Below, piece by piece: positions 1-6,490 of a DNA stretch of 22,275 bases. The notes below the pieces were generated by a model that was given only the letters and a program-made list of their open reading frames with translations, searched no databases and had not been told where the DNA came from. The DNA is from a virus, in the IMG/VR virus record IMGVR_UViG_3300022843_000085, positions 1 to 22,275 of that record; one strand, 5' to 3'. Each line of letters begins with the position of its first letter. Within the stretch, counting starts at the first letter, position 1. The position numbers were made by a program, and so were the translations under genes.

Positions 1-306
1 ATCACCAAAAATTAAATCATAATTTTGTATTGCTCCATCAAACGCAAAACCTCTTAAAATGTTTTCTGTTGATGAATCTGTGAATACTCCACTTGCTGAT
101 ATTGACATACTTCTAATTCCACCACCCTCTAATAAATCTCTTGCTTTATCATTTCCACTTGTAACGAATGCGTTTGAATCTTTAGTTGTAACATCAACCA
201 TTTCTCCATTGATACTCATAGATGTACTTCTTAGTCCACCAATTGTAGCTGGAGTTCCTGTGCTGTTGTCTTTTAATAAAAAGCTACTTCCTTTTTGTAC
301 TGCCAT
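1..306 (-). CDS. Major tail protein, TP901-1 family (C-terminal part outside window)
   Basis: This encodes the first 102 residues of a tail-tube subunit and is cut by the left window edge. It starts MAVQKGSSFLLKD and continues with GLRSTSMSINGEMVDVTTKD, a pattern I recognise from TP901-1-type major tail proteins, which polymerise into the tube of long-tailed phages. The ATG at 306 is preceded by AAGGAG about 9 nt upstream. It follows the DUF3168 gene by 26 nt, the standard order in HK97-like siphoviruses and gene transfer agents. The identification rests on N-terminal sequence and synteny; it is the main evidence that the particle has a siphovirus-type tail. Confidence 0.8.
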   Translation of the reverse strand, partial: MAVQKGSSFLLKDNSTGTPATIGGLRSTSMSINGEMVDVTTKDSNAFVTSGNDKARDLLEGGGIRSMSISASGVFTDSSTENILRGFAFDGAIQNYDLIFGD

Positions 307-332
307 TTTATTTTCTCCTTATTTATTTTATT

Positions 333-734
333 TTAATTATCATAAACTATAGCTCTAAATCGTTGTAAACCATGCGATGTCAAGCCATCATTTTCTTTAA
401 TTACATCAGAAAATTCAAATCTTAAATTAACAAGACTTGCTCCTGTAACACTCAAACTACTCTCATGTAACAAAGTATAAATTCTGCTCATAATTTCTTT
501 AACTTCCTTACTTCCTCTATACCTTGAAAAAGTATGAATGACAAGAGTATGTTCATTACCTTGTAGTGTTTTTGTGCCATTATCCAAAGATGTTTCTTCT
601 CCTACCTTTACATAGGGAAAAGCTGTATTTTCAGGAACGAAATCATACACATCTGTAACTAAATTCTGTAGAGTAGAATCACCATCTAAAGCATTAAAAA
701 TTGATTTCTGTAGTTCTAAACTGTGATCACTCAT
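333..734 (-). CDS. Tail completion/terminator-like protein, DUF3168 family
   Basis: The 133-residue protein begins LELQKSIFNAL and contains YDFVPENTAFPYVKVG followed by HTLVIHTFSRYRG, the usual layout of DUF3168 proteins: a short helix, then a strand with FPY and a strand with a conserved aromatic. The family includes gp8 of gene transfer agents and is thought to cap the tail tube at the head-tail joint. Its ATG overlaps the stop of the upstream gp10-like gene as TAATG, implying translational coupling. The position between the gp10-like gene and the major tail gene supports the call. Confidence 0.8.
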   Translation of the reverse strand: MSDHSLELQKSIFNALDGDSTLQNLVTDVYDFVPENTAFPYVKVGEETSLDNGTKTLQGNEHTLVIHTFSRYRGSKEVKEIMSRIYTLLHESSLSVTGASLVNLRFEFSDVIKENDGLTSHGLQRFRAIVYDN

Positions 735-1180
735 TATTTACCAAACTTATCTAAACTTTGTTTAATTTTTTGAAATAATATTTCTGCTATTTTAGGTTTG
801 CTTTTTTCTGAAGCTGGAAACATAAATGGTCTTGCTAACATTTTACTTGTTCCATATTCTAAAAATTTACTGTATGATGCTTCGCTTCTAACCTCTACAA
901 AATCTTTTTGGTCCTTAACTCTTATGTTACTTACTAAAAAACCTGTATCACTTGCTGGTGCTTCTCCAGGTGCTGATGCTTTATGTGTTCTTGTTGGGTT
1001 ATATTTTTTATAAGTTTTTCCTGATTTAGCACCTTGTTGAATACTTCTTATAGCTTCACCTCTAATTAATTGTCCACCACCTAGTAATACTTCTTGCATA
1101 TCCTTCTCTAAATCTTCTTTTACTTTTTCAAGAGCTTCTACTGCTTTTTCTATACCTGTAAATTGAAACTTAATATTCAT
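734..1180 (-). CDS. HK97 gp10-like head-tail joining protein
   Basis: The protein has 148 residues. The N-terminal half is a charged helix (GIEKAVEALEKVKEDLEK). It is followed by KTYKKYNPTRTHKASAPGEAPA, where the S-A-P-G-E-x-P stretch is typical of HK97 gp10-like proteins, then by FLEYGTSKMLARPFMFPA, the second family hallmark (EYGT...RPF). The family acts at the head-tail interface or in tail assembly. It is coupled to both neighbours by TAATG overlaps. Size and order match the HK97 gp10 family well. Confidence 0.85.
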   Translation of the reverse strand: MNIKFQFTGIEKAVEALEKVKEDLEKDMQEVLLGGGQLIRGEAIRSIQQGAKSGKTYKKYNPTRTHKASAPGEAPASDTGFLVSNIRVKDQKDFVEVRSEASYSKFLEYGTSKMLARPFMFPASEKSKPKIAEILFQKIKQSLDKFGK

Positions 1181-1524
1181 TAATTACCTACATTTTCTGT
1201 TGCTACTAATTTGATATATCTATCATACTCATTGTCATTCTCTATACTTTTAATATCAAATGTTCTTGAATCAAATAATATTCTCATAGCTGTTGATATG
1301 TTTGCTCTATATCTAATTGTAAATTCAAAATCTTGTGGATTATTTATCTTTTCACCACCCTGTTCATTAAATACTTGTTTTGCTGATTTAGGTTTAATTT
1401 GTGCAAAAGCTGTAATAAAAGTTGTATTAGCTCTAGTAAATCCACCAAAGTTATCTGCAGACAATACATTGTTTTGGATAGTAATTTTGTTTCTTAATTT
1501 ACCTACAGGCGAAACACCACTCAT
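1180..1524 (-). CDS. Head closure / head-tail adaptor protein (SPP1 gp16-like)
   Basis: The 114-residue protein opens with GKLRNKITIQNN and later has FAQIKPKSAKQVF and an FTIRYRANIS strand, the pattern of the phage head-tail joining (head closure) family of small beta-barrel proteins that seal the connector. The start ATG at 1524 lies one base after the stop of the connector gene, and that gene's final codons supply a GGAGGA ribosome site. Synteny (connector, closure, gp10-like, DUF3168, tail tube) is canonical. Confidence 0.8.
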   Translation of the reverse strand: MSGVSPVGKLRNKITIQNNVLSADNFGGFTRANTTFITAFAQIKPKSAKQVFNEQGGEKINNPQDFEFTIRYRANISTAMRILFDSRTFDIKSIENDNEYDRYIKLVATENVGN

Positions 1525-1525
1525 G

Positions 1526-2182
1526 CTATCCTCCTAATATACTGTTTAATCTTTGTACTTTGTATGGCTGTAATAAGGCACCTATTGTGTAAGGTATTGC
1601 ATTTACAGATAAACTTGTAACAGCTTCTCTGTTTTCATAAAGATGTGTAGTCAATAATTTAATTGCTTGTACTATTGGTTCAGGGACATCACTTGCTCCA
1701 CCATAACCAGTTACATATTTTATTTCATATGCGTTTGCATTTCTTGTTTCTGATACTGTAGGCCAACTAGAACCTGTTTTAAGAACAACTCTAGCTTGAT
1801 CACTAATTGTATCTACATAATAATTAGTTGCGGCAAAGGTTGATGCTGTATTATCATTATCATAATATTTAACATGAGTAACAGAAGTTACTGGAGGTTT
1901 AGGTAATACAATAAAATTAGAATTGTACTCTAAATCAGGAGCTGTAAATATTCCCTCTTGTAATTTAAGATCACTATAGAAAGGTAGTCTATCTAAAAAA
2001 AGACTTAATGTTTGAGTTGTAATAGCTCTATTTATATATGTTTCTATTACATTTTGTGAAGCTTTAATTAGTTCAGCAATTAATGTATCATCATCGCTAA
2101 AATCAACACGCATAAAAGATTTTTGGTCAGAAGTTGCAACTGCTGATGTAGTCCAAGCTGTATCAATTTTAAGTCCTGACAT
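1526..2182 (-). CDS. Head-tail connector (gp6-like adaptor)
   Basis: The 218-residue protein contains DDDTLIAELIKASQNVIETYINR, the first alpha-helical repeat of gp6/gp15-type connectors that dock under the portal, then a beta-rich middle (LPKPPVTSVTHVKYYD) and a C-terminal helix with PEPIVQAIKLLTTHLYENRE. The PP-V-x-S-V motif and the later Y-E-x-R-E helix are common in phiE125 gp8-like connectors. The start has a modest AGAG ribosome site. It lies between the small lysine-rich gene and head closure, as expected. Confidence 0.8.
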   Translation of the reverse strand: MSGLKIDTAWTTSAVATSDQKSFMRVDFSDDDTLIAELIKASQNVIETYINRAITTQTLSLFLDRLPFYSDLKLQEGIFTAPDLEYNSNFIVLPKPPVTSVTHVKYYDNDNTASTFAATNYYVDTISDQARVVLKTGSSWPTVSETRNANAYEIKYVTGYGGASDVPEPIVQAIKLLTTHLYENREAVTSLSVNAIPYTIGALLQPYKVQRLNSILGG

Positions 2183-2197
2183 TTTAATCTCTAATTA

Positions 2198-2440
2198 CTA
2201 TTTCTTCTTGCCCATTACTTTTTTAAGAATTTTTTTAACTTTTGTTTCTTTAGGTTCTACTATCTTTTTTTCTATTTTAGAAACTGCTTTTTCTGCAATT
2301 CCTCTATCAATCCATTTAGTTCCTAATTTCATTTGCCACTCTGTATCAAAAGTATATTCTTGATCTTTCTTATAAACCATAGTTGATCCACCAAGATCGT
2401 CAGCTTTTGCAACATGATCTACTTTCATTTTTATTTTCAT
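2198..2440 (-). CDS. Small lysine-rich protein of the head module
   Basis: This 80-residue protein has no certain family. The first 55 residues look like a small beta domain (KKDQEYTFDTEW...WIDRGIAEKAV), similar in layout to the short proteins often found between capsid and connector genes that end in a RGIAE-type segment. The last 25 residues are almost only K, V, E and I (KKILKKVMGKKK), giving a very basic tail that could contact DNA. AAGGAG precedes the ATG. It is the first gene after the hairpin at 2470-2500, so it should be expressed below the capsid genes. Function unknown. Confidence 0.65.
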   Translation of the reverse strand: MKIKMKVDHVAKADDLGGSTMVYKKDQEYTFDTEWQMKLGTKWIDRGIAEKAVSKIEKKIVEPKETKVKKILKKVMGKKK

Positions 2441-2469
2441 ATGTACTCCTTTTTAAATTTCTATTTTCA

Positions 2470-2500
2470 AGGGGGAAATACCAAAAGGTAAAATCCCCCT
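2470..2500 (-). terminator. Hairpin terminator or attenuator after the capsid genes
   Basis: AGGGGGAAATACC, loop AAAA, then GGTAAAATCCCCCT form a stem with a GC-rich base and a slightly imperfect AT-rich top. It falls in the 73-nt gap between the decoration-like gene and the small lysine-rich gene. Read leftward the stem is not followed by a clear U-run; read rightward it is followed by CAAATTTTATTT. It could therefore be a partial terminator or RNA-processing/stabilising hairpin for the leftward transcript, and a better terminator against antisense transcription. Confidence 0.6.
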
Positions 2501-2513
2501 CAAATTTTATTTA

Positions 2514-2966
2514 TTATTGATTAGCTTGTGATGAAGTAGGACCTGAAAGAGGTCTTCCTTTAACACCAACTACACCAAACACAGTACCAGTTCCATGAGT
2601 ACCACTAAAGTTTAAAACTACTCTAGAGTATCTTTTGCCACCTACATAACCGATTGCGTAAACTGCATTACAGTCGCCATCAGCATCAATAGTTTGCCAT
2701 AGACCATTAGTACCTACAGTTCCACCTACAACATCTGTATTAGATGTTACATCTGTAAAAGATGAGTTGTCATCAGAATGTTCTAATTCAATCTCAACTT
2801 TATCAGTTCCACTAAATGTGATTCCAGGAGCTCCTACATTAACTACATGAGTTACTGCAGAAAAACCATTAGAATCAACACCAGTACAATCTGTGTCTGC
2901 GTCTTTTACGATAGCGTTTAATGATTCATCAATCGCTATCCCACTTTTTCCATCGTATATTGACAT
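2514..2966 (-). CDS. Probable capsid decoration or auxiliary head protein
   Basis: The 150-residue protein lies immediately downstream of the major capsid gene. It is rich in T, S, G, V and D, predicted all-beta (KVEIELEHSDDNSSFTDV; KRYSRVVLNFSGTHGTGTVF), and ends in a flexible GPTSSQANQ tail. Beta-rich proteins encoded right after an HK97-fold capsid gene are often decoration or stabilisation proteins, but no family motif is certain here. AGGAG precedes the ATG. Sharing the transcript segment before the hairpin at 2470-2500 suggests expression at capsid-like levels. Confidence 0.6.
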   Translation of the reverse strand: MSIYDGKSGIAIDESLNAIVKDADTDCTGVDSNGFSAVTHVVNVGAPGITFSGTDKVEIELEHSDDNSSFTDVTSNTDVVGGTVGTNGLWQTIDADGDCNAVYAIGYVGGKRYSRVVLNFSGTHGTGTVFGVVGVKGRPLSGPTSSQANQ

Positions 2967-2990
2967 TTTATATTCTCCTATAAATTATAA

Positions 2991-4202
2991 TTACTGAATA
3001 GTAATTGTTGTTATTGCTTCAGGTAATATAACTTGTCCACCAACACGTCTTCTAGCAATGTATCTTACATTTCCAGCAGATGCTTGTGTGAAAGGATCTC
3101 TCATAATTGATAAAGAAACTCTATCAACAATCATATATCCTCTTCTGTAATCACCAAATAATACTGGAACAGTACCATCAGCAATATCAGCTAAGTCAGA
3201 CGCTTCTACAATTGGATGTCCAAGTAAACTTGAACCTACACCCATTTGGTAAAGACCTGGTTGGAATAAGTATTGGCCACTTGTGTCTTTCAGTTTTCTA
3301 ATTGCTGAAAGTGTTGATCTATTAAACATCCAAGTAGCATTTCTCATGTACTCAGATTTAATATTGTGTGCCGCACCAATTAAGTCATCTGCTGCAAGAG
3401 CATCATTAGCTGCTGTAGTTATATTATTACCTGCATTATTAATTAAACCTTGAGGTTTTCCAACAGAGTTACCTGAAATAAATGCGTTTCCTTCAGCTTT
3501 TGCAAATTGCTCTACAAACTCTGCATTCATTTCTGCTTCTAAATTGAAAACTGAATCTTCAAGTTCTTGTTCAGAAATATCTACTAAAGCATATAACTCG
3601 TGAGCTGGAATTTCTTCCAAACCAACAGCATATCCTGCAGTTTCTGATCTTGTACCTTGTTCAGCTACCCACTCGGCAGAGAATGTACCAGTTCTTTTTG
3701 GAACTTGAATACTTCTTTGTCCAGTTGATCTAACTCTAGCTACTGATCTTACTGGGCTAAATTCAATAATACCTTTGATTATTTCTCTCACATATTCAGG
3801 TGGAGCTAAATAACCAGCAGTGTTATCATTAGACACAGTTAAAACTTTAACTTCATCAGGTGATAAGTTTTCTTTACCTTTTCTCATCCATTTATCAAAT
3901 ACTTGTCTTTGTTTTGATTCAACTGGTGAACCTTTTCCAAAGTCTGGTCTTGATACAATAGTCTCTAATCTTGCCATTGCTTCTTGATTAGCTTTTTGAG
4001 ATTCAGATTGAACTTTCATATTCTTTTCCATATCAGCAACTCTATCTAAATCTTTTTCAATTTTTGATAGTTTGTCTTCTGTGATAGGATCAGAGCTACC
4101 TTTAGCTTCAATCTGTTTTAATCTTTCATCGTTAGTTTCTTTGAAAGACTCAAAAGTTTTACCAAGAGTTTCAACTGCAGATTTTACTTCATTATTATCC
4201 AT
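2991..4202 (-). CDS. Major capsid protein, HK97 fold
   Basis: The 403-residue protein is a classic HK97-type major capsid protein. Residues 1-85 are a charged coiled coil (delta/scaffold domain). A linker at about 85-115 is where the protease would be expected to cut, and the mature fold starts near VLTVSNDNTAGYLAPPEYV (120-138), the usual start of the mature N-arm region. Further hallmarks are RSIQVPKRTGTFSAEWVAEQ (E-loop), FISGNSVGKPQGLIN, and the C-terminal LFGDYRRGYMIVDR. AAAAGGAAA precedes the ATG. The coiled-coil N-terminus and the adjacent protease imply proteolytic maturation; no separate scaffold gene is needed. Confidence 0.95.
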   Translation of the reverse strand: MDNNEVKSAVETLGKTFESFKETNDERLKQIEAKGSSDPITEDKLSKIEKDLDRVADMEKNMKVQSESQKANQEAMARLETIVSRPDFGKGSPVESKQRQVFDKWMRKGKENLSPDEVKVLTVSNDNTAGYLAPPEYVREIIKGIIEFSPVRSVARVRSTGQRSIQVPKRTGTFSAEWVAEQGTRSETAGYAVGLEEIPAHELYALVDISEQELEDSVFNLEAEMNAEFVEQFAKAEGNAFISGNSVGKPQGLINNAGNNITTAANDALAADDLIGAAHNIKSEYMRNATWMFNRSTLSAIRKLKDTSGQYLFQPGLYQMGVGSSLLGHPIVEASDLADIADGTVPVLFGDYRRGYMIVDRVSLSIMRDPFTQASAGNVRYIARRRVGGQVILPEAITTITIQ

Positions 4203-4220
4203 AATTGTTTCCTTTTAGTT

Positions 4221-5372
4221 TTATTGTTTAAGTATGTCAGCTACTTTATTAATTAAAGTTGCTAACTGTTTATTGTCATCACCAGCATCTCGCTGTGATA
4301 AAGATTCAGATAATGCTTTTGCACCAATCTTCGCCTCTGTCCGAGAAAGACTTCCTACCTCTCGTAAGATTTTCTCCCACTCTCGAATACTTTTTTGACT
4401 TGCTTTAACATTCTCAATTAAAGCTCGTTCATTCATTGGAAATGTAACTAAACTTATTTCCATTAGATCAACTTCTTTAAGAGTTCTTGTTCCTCTCTTA
4501 TTTTCGTTGTATCCTTGTTTATCAGGGTCTGCTCTAAATCCTATAGACATTCCATCTAAAGCACCCATCTTTAATAATTCATATGCTTCTCTACCTTTTT
4601 GAGTTCCCATTGCTAATCTACCTTTTACGAATAAACCTTTTTCATCTTCATACATGGTTTCAAATATTCCAATAGGTTCATCTGTTTTATGTTGATATAG
4701 TAGTTTAACTTTTGAAGCTGGTCTTTGTTCTAAAGATTTTGTAAATGCACCTTTCTGCATAATGTCAGAACCTTGATCTTCATTACCAAATATAGAACCA
4801 TAACCTGTAAATGTACCTTTATCATCATTAGCTTTTACTTCTGAATGAAAAGTTAATTTTTTAATTTCTGTATCACATTGACAAATACCATCATCTTGAC
4901 AAACACAAACACTTTTCTTTTTAGGTTTCTTGTGATATTTATCTTCTTCTTCTTCATCACCATATCCTTTACTAATTGCTTCTTCATAAGCATCATGTGT
5001 TTTACATGGCATAAATATTGTTTTTCCATTTTTATCCATAGAGTGTGTACCTACACAACCTATCTCTTTTGCTTTGTCTAAAGCGTCTTCTTCGTTATTA
5101 AACATATCTTCAGCTCTTGCTTCTTTTTCCATTTCATCTTTTGGTTTTTTTTCTTTTGATGAAATAACATCTGTAAGTGTCTTAATAGCATCACCCATTG
5201 TTTTCATATCATCCATTGTATATTTCTCCTTTTTATCATTTTCATATTGTGTGCTACAGACTGCTAATCTTTGAGTAGCTTTTGGATATTCAGAAGTAGT
5301 CTTATCATCTGACATACATCTACTCATAAAATCCTCTCTTGTTTCTTTATCATTCGGTTTTACTAATGGCAT
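4221..5372 (-). CDS. HK97-family prohead protease (peptidase S78) with long N-terminal extension
   Basis: Residues about 172-325 form the S78 protease domain: GTFTGYGSIFGNEDQGSD, catalytic His in LLYQHKTDEPIG (H228), Ser in LDGMSIGF (S276), and an acidic residue in DLMEISLVTFPMNE. It cleaves the capsid delta domain and itself. At 383 residues it is nearly twice the usual 180-220. The first 170 residues hold a short motif MPLVKPNDKETREDFMSRC with a second Cys in RLAVCSTQYE, an acidic/basic region, a 40-residue unit with C106, H110, C123 and H126, and a CVC-x5-CQC cluster (156-166). The ATG overlaps the preceding 44-residue gene as TAATG. Confidence 0.92.
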   Translation of the reverse strand: MPLVKPNDKETREDFMSRCMSDDKTTSEYPKATQRLAVCSTQYENDKKEKYTMDDMKTMGDAIKTLTDVISSKEKKPKDEMEKEARAEDMFNNEEDALDKAKEIGCVGTHSMDKNGKTIFMPCKTHDAYEEAISKGYGDEEEEDKYHKKPKKKSVCVCQDDGICQCDTEIKKLTFHSEVKANDDKGTFTGYGSIFGNEDQGSDIMQKGAFTKSLEQRPASKVKLLYQHKTDEPIGIFETMYEDEKGLFVKGRLAMGTQKGREAYELLKMGALDGMSIGFRADPDKQGYNENKRGTRTLKEVDLMEISLVTFPMNERALIENVKASQKSIREWEKILREVGSLSRTEAKIGAKALSESLSQRDAGDDNKQLATLINKVADILKQ

Positions 5373-5506
5373 TATTTTCTAAACCTACTAATAATATGTT
5401 GATCTATTTTTTGCCGTAATTGGTCTAACAAGTTATTAATTCCGATATACTTTTGAATTGCCATACCTGATGCTAAACCTAATAAAAAAATTATAATTAT
5501 TTCCAT
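5372..5506 (-). CDS. 44-residue single-pass membrane peptide in the head module
   Basis: A short open frame begins MEIIIIFLLGLASGMAIQKY and ends RFRK, with a GAGGTAG ribosome site before the ATG and a stop that overlaps the protease ATG (TAATG). Residues 2-17 are a hydrophobic segment containing a small-residue GLASGMA motif that could support helix packing; the rest is amphipathic (LLDQLRQKIDQHI). The coupling on one side and good ribosome site suggest it is real. A role in lysis, membrane-associated assembly or protease control would be guesswork. Confidence 0.65.
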   Translation of the reverse strand: MEIIIIFLLGLASGMAIQKYIGINNLLDQLRQKIDQHIISRFRK

Positions 5507-5516
5507 AATACTACCT

Positions 5517-6290
5517 CTACAAGAAATCTGGCGTTGTGTAAATAGATACGCAACGACAATTTATTGTTTCTCCTGGAGAACCTGCTGGATCACCTGGATA
5601 TTTTAATCTATCACCACCTACAATAAAAGGTTCTTCTAAACCTACTTGTTGCCCTGTTGCCGCTATATGAGTAGCTCTTGTTCTACCATCAGCTACTGCA
5701 ACCCATTCTTTTTTAGTACCAGCTATACCCATGTTTTCAGCGACCATTTCATTGGCAAAACTAGCAGTTCTATGTACTTCTGTTCTAGCAATTAAATTAG
5801 CACGAAGTATACCCATTCCTACTATAGCATTTCTTAACTCATTACCAGTAGAATTTATACCCTCACCATTACCTAGACTATTGTTAATAACATTCTGTAT
5901 TTTTAATTTTGTACTATCATTTATACCTACAACTAAAGTTGCAACATTGTCATTGATATATCTTTCTAATTCTAATTCAAAATCACTATCAAAGTCTTTA
6001 ACATTTTGTTCCCTGTTTAACATGTTATTTTTAAAAGCATTTGCAACAACTCTGTATTGTATTTTAAATATATTTACTAACTCATTAAACGAATTGTTTT
6101 GTCTTATTTCTAACATAATTGTAGAACCGAAGCTAAAATCTTCAGCTAATCCATTACCTAATTTATTAAAGTAATTTTTTAATCTACCTGTAAACTGTTT
6201 GATATAGGGTTCTCTTAATCTATTTTGTCTGACCCACTCTCTTCTTTTTACATTCTTAAATATTTTAAGTTGTCTTTCGTTATAAATCAT
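5517..6290 (-). CDS. Minor head / head morphogenesis protein (Mu F, SPP1 gp7 family)
   Basis: The 257-residue protein has a helical N-terminal half and the C-terminal Mu F-like domain: LIARTEVHRTASFANE (about 166-181), WVAVADGRTRATHIAA (196-211), and PGETINCRCVSIY (239-251). The ARTE, DGRTR-x2-H and NCRC motifs define the family of minor head proteins that enter the capsid or aid assembly. It follows the portal and a small gene, the normal position. The start overlaps the upstream stop as TAATG. Length is at the short end for the family, with no toxin domain fused at the C-terminus. Confidence 0.9.
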   Translation of the reverse strand: MIYNERQLKIFKNVKRREWVRQNRLREPYIKQFTGRLKNYFNKLGNGLAEDFSFGSTIMLEIRQNNSFNELVNIFKIQYRVVANAFKNNMLNREQNVKDFDSDFELELERYINDNVATLVVGINDSTKLKIQNVINNSLGNGEGINSTGNELRNAIVGMGILRANLIARTEVHRTASFANEMVAENMGIAGTKKEWVAVADGRTRATHIAATGQQVGLEEPFIVGGDRLKYPGDPAGSPGETINCRCVSIYTTPDFL

Positions 6291-6481
6291 TAATGTAAAG
6301 TTGTGTTAATAGGTTTTATAATATCTGTAACATCTAAATTTTGAGTAACATAAATATATGATGCTATATTTACAGCTTCCATTTCATTTATGACTGGACC
6401 AACTCTTATTACTACTTCATGATTATTATCATCATCTTTTTCTATAAAAAGTCTTGATGTTAATTGTTTTAATTTTGACAC
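6290..6481 (-). CDS. Small acidic protein between portal and minor head genes, unknown
   Basis: The 63-residue product (MSKLKQLTSRLFIEKDDDNN...) most likely starts at a GTG at 6481, with AGGAG about 7 nt upstream. Its stop overlaps the next ATG (TAATG). A predicted strand EVVIRVG and the helix EMEAVNIASYIYVTQNL suggest a small alpha/beta fold. I recognise no family. Co-translation with portal and head genes suggests a virion or assembly role. Confidence 0.6.
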   Translation of the reverse strand: MSKLKQLTSRLFIEKDDDNNHEVVIRVGPVINEMEAVNIASYIYVTQNLDVTDIIKPINTTLH

Positions 6482-6490
6482 TTTGCACTC

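Noticed and set aside
59-352. Plus-strand open frame over the tail gene
   Set aside because: Antisense to the well-supported major tail protein; hydrophobic composition is what one expects from the reverse of an AT-rich gene.
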